NCBI GenBank assembly: GCA_002427975.1
Contig: DIZT01000204.1
Coordinates: forward strand, 1 to 15,485
From: Micrococcaceae bacterium UBA6021
Lineage (GTDB): Bacteria > Actinomycetota > Actinomycetes > Actinomycetales > Micrococcaceae
Direction: 5' to 3'
Length of the DNA stretch: 15,485 bases
Both the position numbers and the translations under genes were made by a program. Positions 1 through 7,360 of the stretch are shown here, piece by piece. Under the pieces are notes generated by a model. That model made no database searches. It was given only the letters and a program-made list of their open reading frames with translations, and was not told the DNA's origin. Position 1 is the stretch's first letter; each line of letters begins with the position of its first letter.

Positions 1-785
1 GGCCCACCGGACACAGCAGAAGAACCATGTGCGATCAGCGCCGCCAGCCCGGCGTGCGTGGCCGAAAGGTTGTCCAGGCGGCCAGACGCAAAGAACTCAC
101 TGTTGGCCCCGAAAACCGCAGGCGCCTGCGTGTCTGCAATAACGACGTCGTACCCTCCGATCCGGGCCGGATCAACCGGAACGCCAGGCACGTGCGAAGC
201 GAGCACGGCGAGGAGGTCGACGTCGGCGGGGTCGCCCAGGCCCCACACGGGGTTCATGTGCCGCTGCTTGTCCAGGGTCAGGCCGTCGTTCACGGCGCGG
301 TCCAGGTGGATGGCAAGCTGCGGGAAGCGGAGCATCGGACCGGTGGCGGTGAGGTGCTGCGTACCGTCCAGCATGACCAGCCGGCCCGCCAGCTGCAGTT
401 CGCGGTCCAGCCAGGAGTTGAGCAGCGGCCCGCCGTAGACTTCCACTCCGGCCTGGAGCCAGCCGAACGCACCGGTGGTGGGCTTGGGCTTGAGCTTGAA
501 GGACGGGGAGTCCGTGTGTGCGCCCAGGATGTTGAACCCGGTGGTGGGTCCGGCGTCTTCCGGGACCACCCAGGCGATCAGCGCGCCGTCGCGGACCAGA
601 TAGAACGAGCCAGGCCCACCGGCCCAGGGCTCACGCTCGTCCAGGCCCGCGAAGCCGGCAGCGTCCAGCCGCCGGGCGGCCTCGTGGACGGCGTGGAAGC
701 TCGACGGCGATGCGCTGACATACGCGCCAAGGTCCTGGATGTGGTCAACGGCACTGGCGGCGGCGGCATTGGAGACGGAAGGCAT
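1..785 (-). CDS. M18 family aminopeptidase, partial (C-terminal part cut by the window edge)
   Basis: This is the N-terminal 261 codons of a cytosolic metallo-aminopeptidase that removes N-terminal residues from peptides using two metal ions, usually zinc. It starts at ATG 785 (MPSVSNAAAA) and stays open to base 1. Visible M18 hallmarks are GAHTDSPSFKLKP at residues 88-100, where H90 is a metal ligand and D92 the neighbouring acidic residue, the segment GWLQAGVEVYGGPLLNSW at 108-125, and SGRLDNL at 234-240, where D238 should be the bridging metal ligand. The family is usually about 420-430 residues, so roughly 160 residues, including the last metal ligand, lie outside the window. It begins 10 bp after the dioxygenase-like gene and may share its transcript; the ribosome site is weak (CGGAACC). 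The family is clear; the peptide specificity is not. Confidence 0.93.
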   Translation of the reverse strand, partial: MPSVSNAAAASAVDHIQDLGAYVSASPSSFHAVHEAARRLDAAGFAGLDEREPWAGGPGSFYLVRDGALIAWVVPEDAGPTTGFNILGAHTDSPSFKLKPKPTTGAFGWLQAGVEVYGGPLLNSWLDRELQLAGRLVMLDGTQHLTATGPMLRFPQLAIHLDRAVNDGLTLDKQRHMNPVWGLGDPADVDLLAVLASHVPGVPVDPARIGGYDVVIADTQAPAVFGANSEFFASGRLDNLSATHAGLAALIAHGSSAVSGG

Positions 786-795
786 GGTTCCGAGT

Positions 796-1689
796 CTAGA
801 TGGTCACATTGAGCCCGGCGGTGTAGCCGGCGCCGGCGGATCCGGTCATGGTGGCCAGCTGGTAAATGCCGCCGTCGTCCCCGAAGACGTTGTCCGACTG
901 CAGGGTGGTGCGGGCCATGTTGCGGACGCTGGCCTCGTAGCCGGAAGTTGCGTAGACGTCGTCGCAGGCGGCCTTCGTCAGTGCGATCTGCGATACCGCC
1001 AGCACCTGTCCGGCGGCCGTGGCGTTGCTCATCGACTCGAACACCTCGAAGTGGATGTGCGGCCAGCGGCCGGAGTAGGCCCCCGGGAAGATGGACGTGA
1101 AGGTGACCTGGCCGTTGGCGTCGGCCTCCTGGACGCCGCGGAGGTAGTTTTCCTTGGACAGGCCTGAATCGTAGAGCGAATACCTCCCTTCGCGGTCGCA
1201 GTGCCAGGCGTAAACGGCCGCACCCGCCAGGGGCAGGCAGCCTTTGGCGTTGTCCAGCAGGGTCAGGGTGAACGTCAGCGGCACACCTTCGGCCTTGGCG
1301 CTGCCGGTGCCAAAGCTCGAGGTGATGTCCTGCCGCACTACCCCGGAGGCTGCCAGGACGTTGGGCCCGTTGGACCCGTCGCCCGGGAAAGGGCCTGCCG
1401 TTTCCGCCGGGATCTCCACGCCGCACTCGGCGATCGCCCTGGTAAGCGTGGGGCTGGCGGAGGGAGTCGCCGTCGTGGTCGCGGCACCCGCGGTGGCGGA
1501 GGCACTCTCCGTAGCGGCCGACGTCGACGTGCCGGCTGTGGTGCCTGACCCGCCGGGAGTGCATGCTGCCAGCGCCGCTGCCGCACCGCCGGCGCCCAAG
1601 AACATTCCGAGTGAACGGCGGCTGATCATGGTGGACAGATCAAACTCAAGGCCGCGGTCGTGATTGGGGTGGGGAACGTGGTTGGTCAT
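796..1689 (-). CDS. Tat-exported lipoprotein with intradiol ring-cleavage dioxygenase domain
   Basis: The predicted protein is 297 residues from ATG 1689. A TTG four codons upstream also reads in frame, but the ATG has a GGATGGAG purine stretch just before it. The N-terminus carries a twin-arginine motif, SRRSLGMFLG (arginines 24-25), a short hydrophobic run and a lipobox LAAC with Cys43. A Ser/Thr/Ala-rich linker (about 44-80) follows, so the protein is probably folded with its metal, exported by Tat and anchored to the membrane outside. The catalytic domain contains GRYSLY (Y170), PGAY (Y205) and PHIHF (H211, H213). These match the two Tyr and two His that bind Fe(III) in protocatechuate and catechol intradiol dioxygenases. 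The substrate is unknown; secreted relatives in actinobacteria act on catechols from plant matter. No aromatic catabolic genes are nearby. Confidence 0.88.
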   Translation of the reverse strand: MTNHVPHPNHDRGLEFDLSTMISRRSLGMFLGAGGAAAALAACTPGGSGTTAGTSTSAATESASATAGAATTTATPSASPTLTRAIAECGVEIPAETAGPFPGDGSNGPNVLAASGVVRQDITSSFGTGSAKAEGVPLTFTLTLLDNAKGCLPLAGAAVYAWHCDREGRYSLYDSGLSKENYLRGVQEADANGQVTFTSIFPGAYSGRWPHIHFEVFESMSNATAAGQVLAVSQIALTKAACDDVYATSGYEASVRNMARTTLQSDNVFGDDGGIYQLATMTGSAGAGYTAGLNVTI

Positions 1690-1709
1690 GGCTCCATCCA
1701 ACCCGCCGC

Positions 1710-1728
1710 GCCTATCCCCTGCATAGGC
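1710..1728 (-). other. Short hairpin between the response regulator and the dioxygenase gene
   Basis: GCCTAT at 1710-1715 and ATAGGC at 1723-1728 are perfectly complementary, giving a 6 bp stem with a 7-base loop. It sits in the 62 bp gap between the response regulator stop (1752) and the dioxygenase start (1689). No T-run follows on the minus strand, so it is not a classic terminator. It could be a weak attenuator or chance. Confidence 0.25.
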
Positions 1729-1751
1729 CCTTCCTGTGCGGAACCTGTGCG

Positions 1752-2444
1752 TCAGTAGTCAGGATTGCTCGGGACCACCAGGCCGGTCTCGTAGGCGTAA
1801 ACCACGGCCTGGACCCGGTCCCGCAGGTGGAGCTTGGTCAGGATCCGCCGGACGTGGGTCTTCACGGTGGCTTCGGACAGGAAATACCGGTGCGCGATTT
1901 CGGCGTTGGAGAGGCCCTCCGCCATCGCCTCGAGCATCTCCTTTTCCCGTGGCGTCAGGTCCCCAATCAGCGGATCCTGCGGTGCGGTGGAGGGGGCCTG
2001 CCGGTTGGCTCCGCGGACATAGGTTTCCAGCAGTCGCTGAGTGATGCGGGGCGCCACCACGGCGTCGCCGCTGGCCACCACGCGGACGGCACTGATCAAC
2101 TCCGACGGCGCCACGTCCTTGAGGAGGAACGCGGACGCACCTGCCTGCAATCCGGCAAAGGCATACTCGTCCACATCGAAGGTGGTGAGGATGATGATCC
2201 GCGCCCCGGCTCCTGAGGCCGTGATGGCCCGGGTCGCTTCAATGCCATCCAGGACCGGCATCCGGACGTCCATGAGCACCACGTCGGGGTTGAGTTCGCG
2301 GACCTGCCGCACCGCTTCCGCCCCGTCGGAGGCCTCGCCCACGATGTGCAGGTCATCCTCGCCCTCGAGGATAAGACGGAAGCCCATCCTAAGCAACGGC
2401 TGGTCATCAACCAGCAGGACGGTTATCGGTCTGTTCTCAGTCAT
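1752..2444 (-). CDS. LuxR/NarL-family response regulator
   Basis: This 230-residue regulator has an N-terminal receiver and a C-terminal DNA-binding domain. Receiver residues are in place: acidic pair D13-D14 in LLVDDQ, phospho-acceptor D59 in VLMDVRMP, switch T87 in ILTTFD and K109 in LLKD. The C-terminal part (about 162-228) is a LuxR-type helix-turn-helix, with LTPREKEML leading into GLSNAEIAHRYFLSEATVKT and HVRRILTKL. Its start overlaps the histidine kinase stop in an ATGA (2441-2444), so translation is probably coupled and the kinase is its partner. The likely target is the promoter of its own four-gene transporter operon, but that is inference. The family call is secure; the signal is unknown. 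Confidence 0.96.
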   Translation of the reverse strand: MTENRPITVLLVDDQPLLRMGFRLILEGEDDLHIVGEASDGAEAVRQVRELNPDVVLMDVRMPVLDGIEATRAITASGAGARIIILTTFDVDEYAFAGLQAGASAFLLKDVAPSELISAVRVVASGDAVVAPRITQRLLETYVRGANRQAPSTAPQDPLIGDLTPREKEMLEAMAEGLSNAEIAHRYFLSEATVKTHVRRILTKLHLRDRVQAVVYAYETGLVVPSNPDY

Positions 2445-3790
2445 GCTCTGCCTTGCAGTGGTTGGTGAAACCGGCCAGGATCCGCTGTGTCCTCGCCCGG
2501 CCAGGTGAGCTGGGCCTTTACCCGCCAGCCACGGCCAGTGGCGCCGGCCTCCACCGTGCCTGCATAGATCCGGGCACGTTCGGCCATCCCCGCCAGTCCC
2601 TGCCCAGAGCCAAGGGCCTGCCCGGGCCCTGGTTCGCCGGGCTCAAGGGCACCGTGCCCCGGGGACTCCATTCCGTCGTCGAGCACCTCAACGGTCACGC
2701 TGGAACCGGACCGGACAATGCCAACATCCACCCGGCTGAAGCCACGGCTGTAGCGAAGAACGTTGGTGAGTGACTCCTGCACAATTCGGTGGACGGTCAG
2801 CTGGAAAGCCGGGTCCTGGGGGAGGGACGGGCCAGTGTGCGAGTAGTGCAGGGGCAGTCCGGCCGTGCGGAAGCCCTCCAACAGTTTGGCGAGGCTGCCG
2901 CCGGATGCCAGGGGCTCCCGCGGTGCGGTCCCGCCGTCGTCGGCCCTCAGAACACCCAGGACACGCCGCATGTCCGCCAGCGCGGTCCGGCCGGTGCGCG
3001 AGAGTTCACCGAGCGCCTCAGCGGCGCGGTCGGGACTTTTCCGGACGACGACGGCGGCGCCGTCGGACAGACTGATCATCACCGTCAGCGAGTGGGCAAC
3101 GACGTCGTGCATTTCACGGGCGATCCGGTTGCGTTCGTTGACGGAGGCCAGGCCCGCGGTACGCGCGGCCCACGCAGCGACTTCCTGCTCGTGCTCGCGG
3201 CGCTGCCGCACGGAAATGCCGATCCCGGTGGCAATGACGTTGGACAATGCGATAGCGGCGCCGGCGGCAATGCTCGTCAGGAGCTGGAATTCTGCGGGAT
3301 TCCGCCCGGACTCACGGACCAGGGAAGCCTCCATGGGCCCCACGGCGGCCAGGAGGTACAGGAGCGCCAGTGGCGCCGTGGCGGCCGCAAGCGTGATGAG
3401 CGAAAACCGCCGGGTGTGAACCACGGCCACGGCGTAGAGGGAGAACCACAGGCCAGCCGAAACATTGGAACCCCACGGATGAAGGAGCGTCACGGCCACC
3501 TCCACCACGGCGACAAAGGCCACCAGCGCCACCGGGTGGGAACGGCGGAAGAACAGTCCGCCGGCGACCAAGATGAGGAGGGAAGCTGCCAACCAGCCGC
3601 CGGACCGCACCGCATCCCCCACTGTCGGAGTCACCAGCAGCGCATAGCTGAGGGCCACCACACCGTCCATCACCCGGGGATGCTGGTACAGGTAGCGGCG
3701 GATGACGCCGCGGCGTTTGGCCGTGATTTCGGCAAGGGACGCGTCGGCCTGGCTGGCCGGCACGTCCCTCACTGATGCTTCTTCCTTCAT
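2441..3790 (-). CDS. Sensor histidine kinase (HisKA_3 type)
   Basis: The 449-residue membrane kinase starts at ATG 3790. The N-terminal half (about 45-190) has several hydrophobic segments and no large extracytoplasmic domain, so it probably senses a membrane signal or its companion transporter. A short basic helix (193-220) leads to the dimerisation and phosphotransfer box, REMHDVVAHSL, with phospho-acceptor H228. The ATP-binding part has the N box, HRIVQESLTNVLRYS (N343), LDDG at 370-373, and GQGLAGMAERA near 397-407. Between the last two lies a Gly/Pro-rich stretch of about 20 residues that would form an unusually loose ATP lid. It sits 25 bp after the permease gene and overlaps the response regulator by 4 bp. 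No strong ribosome site is visible. This class typically pairs with LuxR-type regulators, as here. Confidence 0.95.
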   Translation of the reverse strand: MKEEASVRDVPASQADASLAEITAKRRGVIRRYLYQHPRVMDGVVALSYALLVTPTVGDAVRSGGWLAASLLILVAGGLFFRRSHPVALVAFVAVVEVAVTLLHPWGSNVSAGLWFSLYAVAVVHTRRFSLITLAAATAPLALLYLLAAVGPMEASLVRESGRNPAEFQLLTSIAAGAAIALSNVIATGIGISVRQRREHEQEVAAWAARTAGLASVNERNRIAREMHDVVAHSLTVMISLSDGAAVVVRKSPDRAAEALGELSRTGRTALADMRRVLGVLRADDGGTAPREPLASGGSLAKLLEGFRTAGLPLHYSHTGPSLPQDPAFQLTVHRIVQESLTNVLRYSRGFSRVDVGIVRSGSSVTVEVLDDGMESPGHGALEPGEPGPGQALGSGQGLAGMAERARIYAGTVEAGATGRGWRVKAQLTWPGEDTADPGRFHQPLQGRA

Positions 3791-3815
3791 GGTGTGAGCC
3801 TAGGCGGTGCGGCGG

Positions 3816-4742
3816 CTAGACGTCGCGCTTCTTCAGCAGGACGGCGGCCAGCACCACCGGGATGACCACCCAGGCGCCCAGGACCAGGGCAGCCTGCCAG
3901 GCCTCGAGAGTGTCCGGGAGGTGATCGGCGGCAGTCATCGGGGCCAAGGTGTTGTCCGGGATGAACTTGCGGAGTTCCTTGACGAAGTCGCCCTGGATGA
4001 TCTGCAGGGCAATCGGCAGGACGAAGAAGATTCCGACGAGGCTCATGATGCCGCCGGCGGAGTTCCGGATCAGGGCTCCGAGCGCCAGGCCGATGGCCGC
4101 CACGGCGGCAACGTAGGCGCTGTTGATGAACAGGGTCCCGATGTAGTGGCCGCTGGAGACATCGAGGGTGTGGCCGTACTGACCGAAAATCGGCACTGCC
4201 ACAAGACCGGCAAGGTACAGCGAGAGGGCGGAGACCAGGAAGGCGGACACCACAACGACAATGAGCTTGGCCAGGAAAGCCGGGATCCGCTTGGGGACTG
4301 CGGTGAAGGTTGACCGCGCCATACCTGTGGTGAACTCGGAACTGATGATCAGCACCGCCAGCGAACCAAGGATGAGCTGCGCGAAGGAAATACCGGCGCT
4401 GGGGGCTGCGGCGGCGATGTCACCCTGGGCAGCTATTGCGGCGGCCCGCCGGGGATCCGCGCCGGACTGCTGCAGGGCCTGCCCGATGCCCCATGAAGCA
4501 AGGGCCGCGATCCCCACAATCACCACGATGGTGGAGCCGAGCAGGATCAGGGTGGACCGCAGGGTGCGGAACTTGATGAACTCCGAGTTCAGCACCCGGA
4601 GAAATGACGGACCCGGGCCTGTGCTGGTGCCGTCTCCGGACAGTGGGCCGGCCAGCCGTCCGGACAGGGCGGTGGCGGCGGGTGTGGACGCGGAATGTGC
4701 TCCGCGGCCGGACGGTGTGGGTTCAACGGTGGTTGAGCTCAT
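3816..4742 (-). CDS. ABC-2 type transporter permease
   Basis: This 308-residue integral membrane protein is the channel partner of the ATPase encoded just upstream. After a disordered Pro/Ser/Gly-rich N-tail of about 45 residues comes an amphipathic stretch (LNSEFIKFRTLRST, 51-64). About six membrane segments follow, near residues 62-84, 117-136, 157-185, 204-226, 230-250 and 283-304. The sequence SEFTTGMARSTFTAVPKR (135-152) matches the conserved cytoplasmic loop of ABC-2 permeases, and the C-terminus ends in the common LLKKRDV. A GGAGG 10 bases before the ATG lies inside the last codons of the ATPase gene, whose stop is only 3 bp away, so the two are translated together. The substrate cannot be read from the sequence; relatives export lipids, antibiotics or peptides. 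Confidence 0.93.
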   Translation of the reverse strand: MSSTTVEPTPSGRGAHSASTPAATALSGRLAGPLSGDGTSTGPGPSFLRVLNSEFIKFRTLRSTLILLGSTIVVIVGIAALASWGIGQALQQSGADPRRAAAIAAQGDIAAAAPSAGISFAQLILGSLAVLIISSEFTTGMARSTFTAVPKRIPAFLAKLIVVVVSAFLVSALSLYLAGLVAVPIFGQYGHTLDVSSGHYIGTLFINSAYVAAVAAIGLALGALIRNSAGGIMSLVGIFFVLPIALQIIQGDFVKELRKFIPDNTLAPMTAADHLPDTLEAWQAALVLGAWVVIPVVLAAVLLKKRDV

Positions 4743-4745
4743 GGC

Positions 4746-5690
4746 TTAGTTGCCTCCGGACTGGACGGGTGCCGCGGCGCCCGTGGTGAGCAGCGAGTGG
4801 TATTCGACCTCGTCCTTGGTCAGCTCCATATAGGCTTCCTCAAGGCTGGCCTGAAGCGGAGTGAGTTCGTAGATCATGGTGTGGCTGTCGAGTGCGGCAC
4901 GGGCGATCTGGCGCGGGTCCAGGCCGGACACCTCCAGGAGTTCGTTGTCCTGCAGCTCCACGGAAACGCCGTCGCCGGCGAGCAGGCGCATCAGCAGGTC
5001 CGGCTGGTCGGTGCGTACCCGGGTGCGGATGCGGCCCTGGCCGTTGATGATGTCCCGGATCGGGGCGTCGGCGATGATCCTGCCGCGGCCGATCACAATC
5101 AGGTGGTCCGCGGTGAGTGCCATCTCGCTCATCAGGTGGCTGGAGAGGAACACAGTGCGTCCCTCGGAGGCCAGATACTTGACCAGATTGCGGACCCAGA
5201 CAACACCCTCCGGGTCCAGCCCGTTGACGGGCTCGTCCAGGATGACGGTCTGCGGGTCGCCCAGAAGCGCCGCGGCAATCCCGAGCCGCTGGCCCATGCC
5301 GAGCGAAAAGCCGCCTACCTTCTTCTTGGCCACTTCCGCCAGGCCTGTCATTTCGATGACTTCGTGCACCCGCTTCCTGGGAATGCTGTGCGTTGCGGCC
5401 ATCGCGAGGAGGTGGTTGTAAGCCGAGCGGCCGGTGTGGACCGCTTTGGCATCCAGCAGTGCACCGACGTCGCGCATTGGCGCTGCGTGCCGGACGAGCG
5501 GGGCGCCGTTGACGGTGACCGTGCCCGACGTCGGCCGGTCCAATCCCATGATCATGCGCATGGTGGTGGATTTGCCGGCGCCGTTGGGGCCGAGGAAACC
5601 AGTGACCTGGCCTGCCTCGACGGTGAAGTTGACCCCGGCGACGGCGGTCTTCTCGCCGTACACCTTCGTCAGGCCTTTTGCCTCAATCAT
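4746..5690 (-). CDS. ABC transporter ATP-binding protein (ABC-2 export type)
   Basis: The protein is 314 residues from ATG 5690, chosen because MIEAKGLTKVYG is the usual family N-terminus and GGAAGGA lies 8 bases upstream. An upstream GTG (5774) would add 28 residues with no family character. Walker A is GPNGAGKST (34-42), the signature is SLGMGQ (129-134, the common variant of LSGGQ in this export subfamily), Walker B is VILDEP with catalytic E153, and the H-loop histidine is H185. A C-terminal extension of about 90 residues after the core domain is typical of BcrA/CcmA-like drug and lipid exporters. It is the first gene of the ABC, permease, kinase, regulator unit. It powers the adjacent permease at the inner face of the membrane; the cargo is unknown. 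Confidence 0.95.
   Translation of the reverse strand: MIEAKGLTKVYGEKTAVAGVNFTVEAGQVTGFLGPNGAGKSTTMRMIMGLDRPTSGTVTVNGAPLVRHAAPMRDVGALLDAKAVHTGRSAYNHLLAMAATHSIPRKRVHEVIEMTGLAEVAKKKVGGFSLGMGQRLGIAAALLGDPQTVILDEPVNGLDPEGVVWVRNLVKYLASEGRTVFLSSHLMSEMALTADHLIVIGRGRIIADAPIRDIINGQGRIRTRVRTDQPDLLMRLLAGDGVSVELQDNELLEVSGLDPRQIARAALDSHTMIYELTPLQASLEEAYMELTKDEVEYHSLLTTGAAAPVQSGGN
4753..4757 (-). promoter_or_regulatory. Ribosome binding site of the ABC-2 permease inside the ATPase gene
   Basis: GGAGG on the minus strand lies 10 bases before the permease ATG (4742) and overlaps the last glycine codons of the ATPase gene. It supports coupled translation of the two transporter subunits. Confidence 0.7.
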
Positions 5691-5698
5691 GGACGTAT

Positions 5699-5705
5699 TC
5701 CTTCC
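5699..5705 (-). promoter_or_regulatory. Ribosome binding site fixing the ABC ATPase start
   Basis: GGAAGGA on the minus strand sits 8 bases upstream of ATG 5690 and favours that start over the in-frame GTG at 5774. Confidence 0.7.
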
Positions 5706-5746
5706 AACAGCAGCCTGGCGGCCGCGGGATGCGGGGAGGCTGGGTG

Positions 5747-5764
5747 TGTACTCTCCACGGTACA
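5747..5764. promoter_or_regulatory. Candidate operator TGTAC-N8-GTACA upstream of the ABC/two-component operon
   Basis: A perfect 5 bp inverted repeat with an 8 bp spacer (TGTAC at 5747-5751, GTACA at 5760-5764) sits 57-74 bp upstream of the ATPase start, in the 100 bp gap before the operon. An 18 bp dyad of this shape suits a dimeric regulator such as the LuxR-type protein at the end of the operon. No convincing -35/-10 pair was found around it, and a 5 bp arm can occur by chance. Confidence 0.35.
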
Positions 5765-5790
5765 GACGGCCCACGCCGAATTCGCCGGTC

Positions 5791-7332
5791 TCAGGGATGA
5801 TTCAGGGTCGATTCAGGGTAGTCCGCACGGATGATTCGGGCGTACGGCGTGTAGTACGTCAAGGCACGCGGCTCCACCCGGAACCGGACCCTGCGCACGC
5901 CCGCCAGCGCTTCGCCGTCGACCGCCAGTACCAGGGGGGAGCCGTTCGACTCGATGCTGACCTCTGTGGCCTCCCGCAGGTGGGTGATGCGCGACGTCGC
6001 CACCGTTCCGGTAAGCACCGCCCACAGGAGCCGAAGCCGGGCGAAGGATTCGTCGGCAGTGATCATGCGGACATCCAGGACGCCATCATCCAGCACCGGG
6101 CGTTGCAAAGGCGCGTGGTCCCGGGGGTAGTAGCGGCCGCGTCCGATGTAGGCGATCCAGGCTTTGTGCAGGACACCGTCCACTGTCAGGGTGGTGGGTG
6201 TTCCCGCTGCGAAGGTCCGGAACATTGCCACCACACCGGCCAGCGGTTTGCCGAGGGCCGGCTGCAGGTGTTCCCGGCGCCGGACCAGGTTGGGGTAGAG
6301 GCCAATGCTGGCCGTGTTCAGCATGACCAGGTCCGCTGTTTCTTGGTTGCCCGCCAGCCCGCGCTCAACGGTCACAATGCCGACGTCGGCACGCGCGGCC
6401 TCGCCCCCGGCGGCAGCTGCCACAGCGTCCTTCAGGCTGGCAGTCCCCGTATCCCGGGCGAAGTGGTTTAGCGTTCCGCCCGGCAGCACCAGCAACGGCA
6501 GGGAATGTTCGACGGCGGTGGCCGCCGCAGTGCCCACCGTTCCGTCACCGCCCCACACGCCCAGGGCGCGGGTGTCAGGGCGGGAGGCAGTGGCTTGGAT
6601 GGCCTCCTCAAGGTTCTCACCCGCGCCGACAGTTCTTATATGCGCTTTTGGGAATACTTCCTGGAGGGACTCTGCCGTTTGTTCCGTGAAGGAACCGCCC
6701 AACGTATTCACCACGATGCCCAGGCCCTCACCGCCGGGCAGTTCCGGGGCGTGGGTTGCAGTGCGGACCACCTCGGGTAACGGTGGGCGGACGGGCCACC
6801 ACTTTCGGGTCACCAGCGCTGCTACTGCGCCGATCGCCGAACCGAAGAACACATCCGACGGCCAGTGCGCCCCCGTGTGGACGCGCGAATAGGCCACCCC
6901 CAGGGCCGCCGGTGCGAGTGCCGCGCCGGCAGCCGGCTTAACCAGGCCGGCACCGAGTGCGAAGGCGATGGCGGAGGCCGAATGCCCGGACGGCATGGAC
7001 GAACTGGTCGGCTGCGGATGGACAAACCGGAACACCGGCAGGTGCTCCGGAAGGGGCCTTGACCGCGGCAACAGGGTTTTGAACACCACGTTGGTCACAG
7101 CCGATGCCACCGCTTGGGCGATCAGCCCGTGCAGGGCGGCCCGGCGGGGTTTGCCGGGAAACGCGGCCATGATCGCGGCTGCCCCCATCCACAGTTTTCC
7201 GTGGTTGGCGGACGCGGAGAGACGGCGGAAGAACGTGTCGTGGTTTCCTCCCGGGAACGACGACACACCGCGGACCAGATGCCGGTCCATGCGGCTGATC
7301 CACCCCGGTCCTTTGCGCCACACTCTGTACAT
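5791..7332 (-). CDS. PAP2 phosphatase / diacylglycerol-kinase-like fusion protein
   Basis: This 513-residue protein joins two lipid-modifying domains. The N-terminal half (about 20-180) is a membrane PAP2 phosphatase with all three motifs: K85-x6-R92-P93 (KTLLPRSRP), P114-S-G-H117, and S149-R150 with H156 and D160 (SRVHTGAHWPSD). The C-terminal half (about 203-505) is a lipid kinase of the DAGK catalytic family with GGDGT (261-265) and PGGTLNHFARD (284-294). Such fusions are known in actinobacteria, and the pair could dephosphorylate a lipid phosphate and phosphorylate a diacylglycerol or related lipid; the real substrates are unknown. The ATG at 7332 follows a GGTGGGGAG run with almost no spacing. 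Met15 (ATG at 7290) is an alternative start, with GGGGTGG 9 bases upstream. It lies 28 bp after the MFS gene and may be co-transcribed with it. Confidence 0.93.
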   Translation of the reverse strand: MYRVWRKGPGWISRMDRHLVRGVSSFPGGNHDTFFRRLSASANHGKLWMGAAAIMAAFPGKPRRAALHGLIAQAVASAVTNVVFKTLLPRSRPLPEHLPVFRFVHPQPTSSSMPSGHSASAIAFALGAGLVKPAAGAALAPAALGVAYSRVHTGAHWPSDVFFGSAIGAVAALVTRKWWPVRPPLPEVVRTATHAPELPGGEGLGIVVNTLGGSFTEQTAESLQEVFPKAHIRTVGAGENLEEAIQATASRPDTRALGVWGGDGTVGTAAATAVEHSLPLLVLPGGTLNHFARDTGTASLKDAVAAAAGGEAARADVGIVTVERGLAGNQETADLVMLNTASIGLYPNLVRRREHLQPALGKPLAGVVAMFRTFAAGTPTTLTVDGVLHKAWIAYIGRGRYYPRDHAPLQRPVLDDGVLDVRMITADESFARLRLLWAVLTGTVATSRITHLREATEVSIESNGSPLVLAVDGEALAGVRRVRFRVEPRALTYYTPYARIIRADYPESTLNHP

Positions 7333-7360
7333 CTCCCCACCCTAATGCCGCGGGGCTTTC

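Noticed and set aside
27..812. Long plus-strand ORF of 261 codons
   Set aside because: It is the shadow of the M18 aminopeptidase on the minus strand, is rich in Arg/Gly/Val without domain motifs, and ends just past the real gene's start.
578..1564. Minus-strand ORF of 328 codons overlapping the dioxygenase and aminopeptidase genes
   Set aside because: It is in a different frame from both, is Arg/His-rich without motifs, and conflicts with the catalytic residues visible in the real frames.
5691..5774. GTG start 28 codons upstream for the ABC ATPase
   Set aside because: The extra residues have no family similarity, and a good ribosome site precedes ATG 5690.
4797..6471. Overlapping plus-strand ORFs of 345 codons
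   Set aside because: They run opposite clear ATPase and PAP2/DAGK coding sequence, lack motifs and cross gene boundaries.
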